Of a stretch of DNA of 64,000 nucleotides, positions 43,999 to 57,808 are shown piece by piece. The stretch lies in the NCBI GenBank assembly GCA_947172415.1, contig OX359193.1, forward strand, positions 2,536,501 through 2,600,500, given 5' to 3'. The notes under the pieces were generated by a model, which had not been told where the DNA came from, searched no databases, and worked only from the letters and a program-made list of their open reading frames with translations. Source of the stretch: Chondrosia reniformis (taxonomy: Eukaryota; Porifera; Demospongiae; Chondrillida; Chondrillidae). Within the stretch, counting starts at the first letter, position 1. Each line of letters begins with the position of its first letter. The translations under genes and the position numbers were made by a program.

Positions 43999-44013
43999 TA
44001 AGGTATGGAGCAA
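43999..44013. repeat. Target-site duplication of the inserted retroelement, right
   Basis: TAAGGTATGGAGCAA, partner of 40705-40719. Confidence 0.82.
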
Positions 44014-44674
44014 TTTGGACCGATTTACAGATTTTGGTGCTTTCCATTTGAAAGATTTAATGGCAGATTATAATCTTACCACAGCAACAGCAAAAATGTA
44101 GAAATCCAAATAGCAAGGAAAGTTTTAAGGGAACAGTGTATATCAACTGCATCTTATAATGGCCAAATGGAAATGCTACCAGCCAACAATTCAATCAGTA
44201 GGGACACTTACAATCATATTTTAAGAAATCATTTTGTGAGGAGCAACTTACAACACTTTCACAGGGCTCCAAAGTAGCAGTACCATGGCCACCCAATGAT
44301 CCTCACCTGCACATTGGTTATGTCACTGATTTGTTTGTCCATACAGTGATGATTGATAATCTGACAAAACATGACCATTCCAACATGTTTTCACTAGTAT
44401 CCAATGGCAGACAAGTCAAACAAAGTATCCAACATACTTTTGCCACAATTTTATTTTACTCTCGACATCCAAACGAAAACTTCTTTGACAACCAGAATAG
44501 AATAATTATTGCCTGGCCAGAGCATGATGTTAGCATGTGTACAAAGTGGTGTTTTGTTCCCCTCCACTGTATATGTGGTATCTGTGCATATGGTGAGATA
44601 CCAATCAGATTTCCCAGTGGAGAGCAGGAGGTGCTGGTTTCCAACATTCTACCATTTAACAGTTCTGTTATCTA

Positions 44675-45086
44675 AACTGATCATCATTTGAATTATATAA
44701 CATTAATAACATTGAATAAATTGTGACATGTATGTTCCTATAGCTTTTACTCATACATTCATGTCTTATCCTTTTACCCGCCACGTTTGAGTGTAAATGC
44801 CACCCCCCATACCTCTGATGACAACTTCAATGGCTCAAACACAAAAAATGTCTACTCTTACCTTTTAAAGGTCCATTTTCACTTTCAAACATTTTGAAAT
44901 CCTCCAAACAACCTTTGCTTAGGTTAATAAGGGCAACAAATCTGTACAACTAAAAACCGCTAAGGAAGCAATTCCTCCTTTTAGATAGCCATTATTTAAA
45001 TTTGTATAACTCTGAAAATTTCTGTAAGCTTTGCATTTTTCCGTTAACACTTGCGTAATCTATATATGTCTGTTTCTTTTATAATG
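44675..45086. other. 3' flank of the CACTA element, non-coding
   Basis: No coding motif seen. The CACTA right terminus (expected CACTNNN-type) is not identifiable by eye. Confidence 0.35.
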
Positions 45087-45835
45087 AATATTTAAAAATT
45101 TTCTACAAAAATAGTGAAGATGTAGGGATGGCAAAAAAGTTGAGAAACAAGAAAGGGATGTTACACAGTGAAGCATTAGCTATGCATGAATCATACAACA
45201 CCCTTGCTTGTAGGATTCATGTATAGCTAATGCTTCACTGTGTAACATCCCTTTCTTGTTTCTCTACTTTTTTTGCCATCTTTACATCTTCACTATTTTT
45301 ATAGAAAATTTTTATTAATTCTAGTTTCTGTACTTTTTATGGAGCATGGGCTAGGTATTATATTAATAAAATTTAAACCATTTTGGTTTCGCACTATTCG
45401 ACTGAATATGACGTCATTAAAACGGTGACAATATTGAGGCCTTTACTCTAGGGCCATGAAAACCGTCATGCTCGATAATAGCGTTATTGCTCTCGCTTCT
45501 ACAAAAGAATACAGCTCGGAAAATTTGCAGTAGTTTTGTTTAACAATTAGTCCAAAAGCTTGTATAGTTTTTTACTTATGGCTGACGAAGGAGAAAAAGA
45601 AGAAGAATATGAAAAAGACGAAAATGGGAATTTTTTAAGTTTATTATTTTGCCAGGGGGACATACTCACTTGCCTTTCAGGTCTATTTAGAGCATATAAA
45701 TTGTATATTTAGCTATACATAGCCTTGTTTCATCGATTTTCGGCCTATTTCAGGATTTTGCTCCTATACCAATGTATGGAGAAAACAAAAAAACGCATCA
45801 TCCCTACATAGGCAGTACTACCATACTCCCTGATA
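45087..45835 (-). mobile_element. Hairpin-ended fold-back element, family B, copy 3
   Basis: Palindrome arms about 45087-45195 and 45205-45315 are nearly identical to copy 1 at 2777-3012. Body to 45800; terminal hairpin remnant at 45808-45835. The body holds a 44-codon frame (about 45578-45712) starting MADEGEKEEEYEKDENGNF, aligned with acidic frames in copies 1 and 2. No transposase. Confidence 0.78.
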
Positions 45836-45944
45836 GTTATACTATGGTTTAAACGTATAATATTTTACACGAAGATTCTAATGTATAAGCGCTATCGATA
45901 CATATTATTTCCAAATCTGTACATATGGTTTAAAATTGGGAGTA

Positions 45945-46056
45945 CTTGTTGCGATCATTATAATAGATGAAGGTTTATTGAGCTTCAGCAACATGAATTG
46001 GTAAATTCTGAACGTTTCAACCCTAAGGTCTTCATCAGCAATATATATATATATCT
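45945..46056 (-). repeat. Family F terminal motif, best copy
   Basis: Minus strand: GCTGATGAAGACC, TTAG, GGTTGAAACG, then TTCAGAATTTACCAATTCAT and ATAATGATCGCAACAAGTAC. Related to 4335-4402 and 5364-5450. The core resembles a hammerhead ribozyme (CTGATGA...GAAAC) with a short stem, but has one extra A after CTGATGA and no clear cleavage-site stem. Confidence 0.5.
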
Positions 46057-46483
46057 CTTATATGGTTTAAAAATACAGTATAATACATGTATGTTCTTTA
46101 AAACGTTGGCTTGAAGACACATACCATGACTATGTTTTGTTAAAAAAACCTCTGGAATAATGTCACAGGTTTTTCCATAGTTGAAATTATTTGGCAGCAG
46201 CAAGCTTGCTGAAGGCTTTAGTAGTTTCTGAACTGTACTTTCTGGCCTTTTGGACTCTTCTTTTGTAATCTTTCTGAATACTTCCATTGTTTCTCTTCTT
46301 CTTGTATATCTTTTGCTGGTTTTAGGCATTTTAACTGATTTATTGAGAAAAAGGCTTAAAAACTAAAATGATTATATTTGCTGACAAGTAAACACATGAC
46401 AGACAAAAATTAAAAATTGCAAAATACTAAATATATACACTTTTAAACGCAAAGTTGACATGTAACAAATTACAGAGATATAT
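46057..46483. other. No gene recognised
   Basis: A minus-strand open frame (46329-45985) begins MPKTSKRYTRRRETMEVFRK, basic, but most of it lies in repeat F and no family is recognised. Confidence 0.3.
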
Positions 46484-46983
46484 GTGACCATCCATGCGAA
46501 AAGGGGCATTTTCGCGCTGGAGCAATATGTTCAGTTAAAAACGTGGCAAAATTGTCAAAACTGCAGGTTTCTTTTAACATCATTAAATATTCGTTACTCT
46601 AACCTTTCCCAATGTTGCCGTCGTTATTTCGGGCTTCTTTGTGCGATAAATCCTATAGAAGCTACTGGAAATACGCCATTTTGTTCTATATACGGAACGG
46701 TGAATATCATTATTGTTCAACAAGGTTACATTTGACTTTATTGAGATTGCGCATCAATGATGTCATCATTCTATACCTAAACAGAAGAAAATTTTAAAAG
46801 CTGTTTTATCATAAGGTGTTTGGCAACGTTTCTAATTTCAAAGTGTCGTAACTTCAGATCTGTAACAGCTATGACACTTCCGTTTGTGCCATTCGCTAGT
46901 ACTACGGAAGCCCTTTGAAATGATAGCTAAAACACAATTTCAGTTGCATATGCGAAAATGCCATTTTTCGCATGGACGGTCAC
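46484..46983. mobile_element. 500-bp MITE with about 32-bp inverted ends
   Basis: GTGACCATCCATGCGAAAAG...GGCATTTTCGC at the left and its complement (GTGACCGTCCATGCGAAAAA...GGCATTTTCGC) at the right. ATAT stands on both sides. No coding motif; superfamily undetermined. Confidence 0.78.
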
Positions 46984-47034
46984 ATATAAAACACACAAGC
47001 TAGGAACAATGATTATATATACAGTTAACAAGAG

Positions 47035-47955
47035 CACATTTGGCCTGGGCTAACTCTTGCAGTAATGCTGGTCAACCACTCGACAATGCCAATGTCAATG
47101 GTCAGGTTCCGACTTCACAAAACATATCCAGCCAAAGCCTGATTCCTTCAGTGAGTGCATACCCAACCTTACTCACAGCTCACAAAGCCAGCAATCTTCA
47201 CAAGTTGAAACCCCAAGACATAGTAGCCCTACAGTGTCAGTGACCCAAGAGGAAGACAATTTACAGGAATGTCTATCTTCTATGGAACGGCAGATTCAAA
47301 ACCTAACTAACACAATTCAGTCTAGGGCAAGAAATGACATCACTATACAGCACTTGTACTACAACACAGAGGCCTACTGCTAAGTGTATTACCACTGGTT
47401 TATCTGTGAGTATCATATTATTCTGAATAATATGCACATGGCCTGCATTAACTAGTTTGATATTTGATACAGAATATATACGTATGATCAGTGCATTTAT
47501 AAATTGCATTATTTCCAAGTTAGAAAAAAGTAAAAGATGTGCGCAACTTTCTAGAGGAACAGTTCGATCCTTTACAGGAGTATGAAACATTCATGCATGC
47601 CTTTGGCAATGACTCCATTACATGCTTATGTGCAAATCCCATTACTACTATACTATATAAGAAAACACTGGGATGAGCAGGTTGAAAGGCAACCTCAAGT
47701 ATTGTTTAACAATGCTGTAACTAAGAAGTACTCCTGCAAAAAACAAAGAGTGAACAATGTCTTAATTAATGTAAATATAAAATCATATAATATTATATAA
47801 TAGTAAAAATTGTATATGCAGCTTTTTGAAAGAAGACCTGGACTCTTACCCCAGCAGCTATCCAGCAGATGCAAACTGCAATCCCAACTGTAGCAACCTG
47901 TGCACAGGATATTGAAGAGGACTTGAAGTTGGAAGGCATTGACTTTAATCAATAA
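47035..47955 (+). pseudogene. Multi-exon TE gene relic, unknown family
   Basis: Three blocks look exonic. 47090-47390 is Ser/Gln-rich with SVTQEEDNLQECLSSMERQI and QNLTNTIQSRARNDITIQHL (coiled-coil-like). 47535-47660 reads VRNFLEEQFDPLQEYETFMH. 47825-47955 reads AAIQQMQTAIPTVATCAQDI and EEDLKLEGIDF. GTGAGT- and GTAAAT-like junctions lie between. Order and character suggest an ORF1 or accessory protein of a TE. I do not recognise it. Confidence 0.35.
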
Positions 47956-48325
47956 CTTTCAAGCATCTAAAACTTATTAAGTTACTGACTCACTACTTTA
48001 AACTTCCTTCTTTTTGTAAATACGTTTTGTATTTTTAATGGCAAAAAATAATTCGATAGTGTAATCGATAACAGAACACATAGATTAAATAATCGATTAT
48101 TATATCAGCAGAAATCGTGGCCTAAAGCCATGTTCGGATGTTCATAATCAAAAATCGTTATTTGGTATGGAAATGCGTACCAATAAAGTACATTTAGAAT
48201 ACATAAGAAGGTTCTACGGTAGACGGTAAGAATGCGTAGATAGACGGTCACGGTTTAACTTATAGTATGTCCTACGTATACTTTGTACATACAATACGTG
48301 GTGAATACGGCAACCATCTGAGTAG
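47956..48325. other. No gene recognised
   Basis: AT-rich sequence without coding motifs. It includes GTAGACGGTAAGAATGCGTA and AGATAGACGGTCACGG, a loose pair of repeats. Confidence 0.3.
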
Positions 48326-48690
48326 TTAGACCGTCCTGTCTCCCTGCCGTATACTTGTGCTTACATAGACGATACAGGACGGTATTTGTATAGCGAATTC
48401 CCAGTGCAAGTCTAGCTTCAGCAGCACATGGCTAGAAGACAAGTTCTGAATGTTTGCTCGAGTGGCATGGACAGCTGCCTCGCACACCAACAGAAGCGAT
48501 GCCACAGAGGTTCCATTGGAATGAAGGAAATGGGATCCAGCACAATAGGCAACCAGACAATGGAGTGTAAGCCACACAGCTATGGGCCTGACCCTGCCAC
48601 CTTTCTCTGGGCTTCCCCAGAGCTATCAAGTTGGCTCCAAAGTATAATGCTACTGTCATACGGTGAAGTTGCTAATAGTCAGTTAATTCC
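48326..48690 (-). pseudogene. YLDDG-family reverse transcriptase, N-terminal fragment
   Basis: Minus strand, two frames. ALYFGANLIALGKPRERWQG (about 48650-48595) is the start of the RT domain, and CEAAVHATRANIQNLSSSHV then LLKLDL (about 48500-48420) the segment up to the first catalytic Asp, equal to 20345-20430 in the best copy. It covers a region upstream of that copy's start. Confidence 0.62.
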
Positions 48691-49161
48691 TTAAAAGACT
48701 TATCTGATGTGAAGACATATATTAGAATATGAAGACCACAAAGTTTGTTAAGTAATAAAATCAAGATAGTTCTAGGTCAATATACTCAAAATGTTTGAAT
48801 TAGACTATACCAATTTCTATACGTAAATAGAGAGTTCTATTTTTAGCCTTTCCTTTGATGTAAGACTCGGACAGTGTACTATAAAAAGTAATGAGAAAAG
48901 TTGATTGAAACGTCCCTATACCATCACGGCACATAGGGCGCATGGTACATAGAATACGGTGTATGGTGCAAGATGCGTTAAAATAAGGTTTCCTTGTTTT
49001 ACAAGCGAAAGAAAGTTCCCACTAAGTAAACTTTATATCAATTATAACATAAGGTTGCACTCCATAAAGTCTATATTCATTATTCTGAACATAACAGCAG
49101 ATCTGATAAAGACAGATTTCAATCTGAGGAAGACATTAATGCCGAAGGGAAAGACTATCAT
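48691..49161. other. No gene recognised
   Basis: Nothing coding or repetitive identified. It ends at the TTAA target of the Kolobok-like element. Confidence 0.3.
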
Positions 49162-49731
49162 TTAAAGTGGCTATGAAACCAAATTTTCTAAACATTTTTA
49201 TGCTACTTTTGAGTAGTTTTTACACTGCTGGTTTAAACTGCTTATCCTTTTATCAGATGAAAATCGAGTTTTCATGAAGATTTTTATGAGCGAATTGGAG
49301 AAAACGGTGTCACACTTATTGCGCAATGAGTTTGACGTCACAAGTTTGACACTCTTTAACCATTTTTTCCATATTAGTGGTCAGCCACACTTTTGGATGT
49401 ACCCCTTATCTGCTGATAAGGAAACCACAAGCTTCTTGCTTCTGGGAGTAATTATTGGCAGACTAGCCACTCAAACTTCCATCGTATGCCCTAATGAGTC
49501 CTAATAACAGCTGTATATGGCTCGACCATCTTTTTGAGTGGCTAGGGGGAGACTCTGGTTCCCATTAAGCGAGCTTTGGCTCCACCCATTTACTCATTGC
49601 GCTCCTCAGGGGACACGAGTGGGCAGGGGTAATATCCAGAGTTCAAAGATGATGATATTGATGCTTTAAGATTGGCTATAGATCTTAAAGTTCCCCTATT
49701 TTTTCCTTAACTATTTTAGTTCCGTGAAGCT

Positions 49732-50168
49732 ATGGATGATCGTAGATTTAGGTGTGGTGGCAAATATTGCGTAGCAGGAGGTCCAAACAAGAAAAGCTGT
49801 AAGAATGGCAGCAACACACCAGGTATTTCTATGCATCTGTACCGAAGGAAGAAAGGATAAGGCTGCAGTGGACACGATTCGTAAGACGGTATTGTACGGA
49901 CTTTGGGCCATCAAAGTTCTCCTGCCTTTGCTCTGTCCACTTCGAAGAAGTGTGCTTCCAAAGAAAGCTTTCGCTTGGCGAACCTACCCATAGAATACTA
50001 AAGAAAGGATCTGGACCAACTGTTGATGTAGTGGCCTCCCCTCTGGAGTTGGCTTCCACTACAAATCGTCAGAGAAGTAGAATAATGCAGACTTCAGATG
50101 TGACAATTCCTGATTCTGTATCAGTGTCACCCTGCTGGCTGCAGTACCTGTACTACCTGAAACATTAG
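49732..50168 (+). pseudogene. THAP-finger protein of the Kolobok-like element, one-base frame break
   Basis: THAP is a C2CH zinc finger that binds DNA, common in transposases. The frame from 49732 reads FRCGGKYCVAGGPNKKSCKN then TPGISMHLY (first Cys pair). At about 49840 the frame shifts by one base and continues RLQWTRFVRRYCTDFGPSKF and CLCSVHFEEVCF (the C-x2-H pair and downstream block), staying open to 50168. An acceptor-like CTATTTTAG precedes at 49720, so earlier coding may exist. Whether the one-base loss is real or a sequencing error cannot be told here. Confidence 0.7.
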
Positions 50169-50519
50169 ATGAAACACCACTTCAGCCTCTCCAGGTGGAG
50201 CAGTTTGAAAAGGATTCAGTCTGTACCAGTTCTGTATGTACATACATTAATTAAGCACGGTCACCAGAAGTACAAACTAGCAGTTTATGTCATGCTACCC
50301 TCAACCACTGGCACCCAAAAATGGTTGTCTTTTCATGGCTGGATACCTACTGCAGGTGTGCAATTGTTGGAAATCATTTAATATATATATAATATAAAAC
50401 ATGAACGTCTTTATATAGCTATATAATATATACATATGGGCATATACTAGCAAGCTTACATTTTAATGAGAATGTGACCACTTAGTTTCCAGACAAATGA
50501 GCAAGAGATGAAGCAATTC

Positions 50520-50715
50520 GATAAACTGTCCAGAGGAAACAGCTTAAGGCAGTTCTATTCCCACCAGTATCCACCAGGAAGAGCTAGATGCTACTACAAA
50601 GAGGAAGGCAGCAGAAACATCAACCACTTTCACCAATCAAAACCTTCCCACATGCAGGAAGTGTAGACAACCAATGAAGGGACACAACATATCCATGTGT
50701 CAATCGCATCCTTAG
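50520..50715 (+). pseudogene. C-terminal zinc-knuckle exon of the THAP element
   Basis: Encodes EELDATTKRKAAETSTTFTN, then LPTCRKCRQPMKGHNISMCQ. The C-x2-C...H...C knuckle at the C-terminus of TE proteins of this kind is familiar. The stretch 50169-50400 encodes PLQVEQFEKDSVCTSSVCTY in a related frame. Exon edges not determined. Confidence 0.5.
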
Positions 50716-51499
50716 TTATGAATCCCTAAGGCAACATGTTTTATACCATAAATATTGACGCTAAGGGTGCTGTGCACCCTTATTATTGAAATGTTTACAC
50801 ATACGTACTGTATATGGCAAATGCCTTAAGTTAATTTCTTTGATTGCCTGTGGCATAACCCTTTGGGATTGCTGCTGTCCTTATTACATTGTTTACACAA
50901 GCTGGTAGTGGTCTAGAATTTTCTCAGCTGACGTATCCACACAGCCATCTGATAAGACAACGATAGGCTACTGCTCTTAAAAATCTGTAGGTAAGCAACA
51001 ATTCTTCAGTCTATATTCTTACAGGACCATGCATGTCTTATATACTCATTTTCTGTTTGACTCCCCCTTCTACAGTAGGTTCTTCCATTTCTATTTTTAA
51101 CAGTTGGGAGAATTGCAACAAGACAGACCTACTAATTAGACTACTGAAATCACTGTGCTGCGAGTTGCACTGAATTGGAATATATATGTCCTTCACTCGA
51201 TAGTTTAGCTGAAACATCCAGTATCTCCTTACAGCACCGATATTCTAATGTGCTACCTAGGTTGGCGACACTATATACAATACCCACAAGTACACCTAGA
51301 ATAATTTATAAATTGCATATACATACAAACTTTATTACGCGTTCAAAATAAAGACACTCTGTAGAGCATACCAAGAAGCAACAGGAATGGATTGCTTAAA
51401 TCTGTGTTTGTGGTGTTAAACCAATGGTGTCACTTTCGATTCTTCAGACTCTTCAGTTTGACAAAGGTTTACCTTCATACAGCGCATATATGACGACTA

Positions 51500-51620
51500 T
51501 TCACCTATTTCTTCACTAGAGGAATCATCACCCACTCTTGTGTCTTTTAAAGACAAAATACTGCTTACCTCGACCGAACTACTGTTGTCTATTAACATAA
51601 TCAGATGAAAAGTGTCTTTA
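51500..51620 (-). other. Possible acidic exon on the minus strand of the Kolobok-like element
   Basis: Minus strand encodes LIDNSSSVEVSSILSLKDTR and VGDDSSSEEIGE before a stop; Ser/Glu-rich. A GTAAGC donor-like site interrupts it near 51570. Could be a second gene of the element or chance. Confidence 0.25.
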
Positions 51621-51841
51621 TTCTCTATACATAACCTTGACGTGTCAAACTTGTGACATCATGTGGGTGTGTCCGTGTGACAAGAATTATGGTCAATTTT
51701 GACTATTTAATTGCCAAAAACAAAGAGAAAACTCGATTTTCATCTGATAAAAGTAAGTATAGCAGTTTGAACCAGTAGGATTAAAACTACCTGAAAGGGT
51801 ATAAAATATTTTTTAGAAATTTGGTTTCATAGGCACTTTAA

Positions 51842-52044
51842 AGGGGAAGATCAAATAATAGTGTGCCACAAATATGTAACAACAAGTTCACCATAGTTGG
51901 TCTCTATGTTTCAAGATAGATGTTGTACCAATCTTCAGACCTGTTTCATTAAGCATTTTCCGTAATTCCCGGATAGTGGTTTCTATCATTCTCTGTCATA
52001 TTGCCAACTGAAAAACATTTAGCCTTGGAAAGGAAGAATTTAAA
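51842..52044. other. Spacer, nothing recognised
   Basis: Short stretch between the Kolobok-like right TTAA and the Tc1 relic; no coding motif. Confidence 0.3.
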
Positions 52045-52445
52045 TTACGTTTCTAAGTGGATTTGTTCTGATGAAATTACAGTTAAAATTGAACCAAATT
52101 ATTTTGCTAAACCAAGAACAGATTAAGACCAAGATGTAAAGCCAAGACCTAAGCATCCAGTTAAGGTACATGTCTTGGCAGCCATAAACAACAAGGGGCC
52201 GTCATCAGTCTGAATACTTTAAAGCTGCATGGATGCTGTTTGACATTCTTCCATACTGGAAACAGCACTCCTCCTAAGGTGTACTTTCCAGATTGTCATC
52301 GCTTTATACAAGATAATGAACCAAAGCATACCTTAGCCCTTGCAAACAATTTTCACAAGGCAATTGAAATATTTGGCACGAGCTAAGAGAACATTTCGGA
52401 AGAGTAGTTAAACATCATTGTAAGGAGCAACATACTCAAGGTATT
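52045..52445 (+). pseudogene. Tc1/mariner transposase relic
   Basis: Frames include DVKPRPKHPVKVHVLAAINN (about 52132), then HRFIQDNEPKHTLALANNFH (the second catalytic Asp block DNxPKHT, about 52293) and, in another frame, WHELREHFGRVVKHH (downstream of the third acidic residue, about 52373). The segment with the final Asp/Glu is deleted. It is a different lineage from the Tc1 copy at 63420-64000. Confidence 0.65.
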
Positions 52446-52474
52446 GATGATTTCTAGAAGAGTAACAACAGAAA

Positions 52475-52560
52475 GAGTAGTTTGAGTTTAAAACACTCGT
52501 GGGGTGCCTTGCGCCCACAGCAAACTCGAACCACTTGACTGATAGTTCTTAGATGTCCAG
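52475..52560 (+). mobile_element. Family D terminal hairpin, degenerate
   Basis: GTAGTTTGAGTTTAAAACAC, GGGGTGCCTTGCGCCC, AAACTCGAACCACTTGACTG repeats the D-end structure. The following 60 bp match D loosely (ATCCGG, CAATTTTTCAAGG), then the similarity ends. Confidence 0.6.
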
Positions 52561-53199
52561 TTAGCTGCATCCGGTCATCACTAGATTGCCATTAATTTTT
52601 CAAGGTTATATATACGTATAAGGTAAAGTAAGGGTTTCCGAACACAATTATCACCTTTCCCTAATATGAGAAATACAAGAAAGAGACGCTCCTTGTTCCC
52701 TAGACTCCTGTGCTAACTGGGGACAAAGTAAGAAGTTCTATGGTATACAGGCGAAAGGCGGCACTCGTACTGTACTGTGTTTGGAAACCCACTGCTACAT
52801 GTCTGGTAGAGCCTAAATTCGCCCATTTACATACCAACAAAAGCTTGCTACATAGTAATTTAACACACTTCACATCAAAAATATTATATACATATATACA
52901 CATTCAAACAATAATTAAAAATGTAGTACACCACAGGAGTAGAGATTCTCAAGACCACGAGCCTTAGTCTTTGTACAGCTCTCAAAGATTGTTTTTACCT
53001 TCAGGCAATTTAGGGCTGCCTTGCCACAAACTCCTCTACAATTGCTGCTGAAAAAAGCTTGATTGCTAGACTTCCCACAAAGTTCCTCCTTTATCTGCAC
53101 GCCGCTAGGCAACGGGCCATGTCCTCTTGGTCTATCACAAATTTACCAGCCCCTCCGCCTATAATTTTATTACATACGTCAAGTTGAGCTGAAGACTAT
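52561..53199. other. No gene recognised
   Basis: Minus-strand Cys-containing open frame (53112-52915) with CRGVCGKAALNCLKVKTIFE resembles no family I know. Otherwise non-coding. Confidence 0.3.
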
Positions 53200-53305
53200 G
53201 GGGGCTGGAGAGGCCATAGAACTGGAGACTGGGAGGGCTGGAATGGTGGTAAAATGGAGACTGCTAGGGCTGGAAGGGCAGTAGAGCTGGAGACTGGAAG
53301 GGCCC
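53200..53305 (+). repeat. Minisatellite, about three imperfect units
   Basis: Units begin CTGGAGACTGGGAGGGCTGG or close variants and differ by small indels (GGAGACTG, AGGGCTGGAA, AGGGCAGTAGA). Confidence 0.65.
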
Positions 53306-53334
53306 AAGGGTGGTGTGCGAGGTTGAGTGGAAAC

Positions 53335-53620
53335 TCATAAAATCCTTTCTTGTCAGTCTTTTCTTTGCCAGCCTTGGATGTCTTTCTCTTTCTTGGCTTT
53401 TGATTCTCCAGGCGTTTTGCTGTTCTTTTCTTTTAAAGGCTTGCTCACTGTTGCTTTTAAAGATTCTGTGAGTCTCTGCTGGTTCAAAATTTTCCTTTCC
53501 TCTTATTCCATTTTTCTCTTAGCCAACTGAGTTGAATTTTGCCTCCCAGTTGGACTTGCCCCAATTCACTTTAATTTCAACCGGATCCAATATAGTGGAT
53601 TCCTTTATAATCTATGTTTC
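53335..53620 (-). other. Possible Lys-rich exon, downstream of NDUFS8
   Basis: Minus-strand frames read VEIKVNWGKSNWEAKFNSVG and, after a frame change, QRLTESLKATVSKPLKEKNS then KAKKEKDIQGWQRKD. Strongly basic and low complexity. It may be an exon of an unknown host gene. Weak. Confidence 0.25.
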
Positions 53621-54095
53621 CTCTTCCTCCCAGAAGATTAAACAATAGTGCATACGTTCTGTTTGAGAATTATCAAGAAAGTAAAGATGAAAATCAACGA
53701 TAGAGGATGCACTTTACAATTGACAAGGCATAAGTTTAGTTTATATTATAGATATTTAGTAAATCTGTGAGCTGTATATATATTTGTTCTTTTGTAATAA
53801 AATCCTAAAATTATGCCTTGGCACAGTTAATGTTGCTCTTAATACTAAAGTAGCGTAAATCAGAAAATATTTATCACCTACTGTACCTTCTAAAATCCTC
53901 CCATTTTCATAGAGTACGTTTTGAAGTACTTTCGAAAACTTTCGACGAGTTTCAAAGCAAAAGAGAAAAAGTTGTGAACGAAGTTACGAAGAGTCAAGAT
54001 TGTTTATGTGCATACAATAGTTGCAATAAATATACAGTACAATCTTGTAATGTGCTATAGTTTAGAGTAGAACAATGTAAGAACAAGACATTAGC
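53621..54095. other. 3' flank of NDUFS8, non-coding
   Basis: AT-rich; minus-strand AATAAA-like words occur, but no single polyadenylation site is decisive. Confidence 0.35.

Positions 54096-57808
<3,713 letters not shown>

Larger units (their letters stand above)
38336..44674 (+). pseudogene. tnp2-type CACTA/EnSpm transposase, split by a retroelement
   Basis: It would cut and paste an EnSpm-type transposon. Exon 1 (38336-38542) encodes an acidic N-terminus with one in-frame stop and ends at GTAAGT. Exon 2 starts at 38975 after GCATGTAG and joins in phase. It contains CPGCLSVYNIPLTELPINCS (about 39340), MLRPGMLDSC (39542), QLNVDGFKPFTHTLYSVGGI (about 39705), ENTILVGIMPGHREPSLHKN (about 39803), NVDPMHNLFEGSFKHFV (the tnp2 DPMHN block, about 40273) and INMHKHLK (about 40685). 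After the insertion it resumes with GPIYRFWCFPFERFNG across small frame changes (44020-44060) and ends near 44674. Stops at about 39511, 40195 and 40330 and frame changes at about 39790 show it is dead. Confidence 0.8.
49166..51837 (+). mobile_element. Kolobok-like DNA transposon with THAP domain
   Basis: TTAA (49162-49165) then AGTGGCTATGAAACCAAATT at the left; the complement of the right end reads AGTGCCTATGAAACCAAATT next to TTAA (51838-51841). The inverted ends extend about 180-200 bp with gaps, including ATCAGATGAAAATCGAGTTT and GTCACAAGTTTGACA on both. The TTAA target, THAP finger and 2.67-kb length fit Kolobok; piggyBac also uses TTAA but lacks THAP and long ends. The catalytic part of a transposase was not found, so this is probably internally deleted. 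Confidence 0.72.

Noticed and set aside
45945-46056. Functional hammerhead ribozyme
   Set aside because: One extra base after CTGATGA and no recognisable stem III or cleavage triplet; kept only as a low-interest finding.
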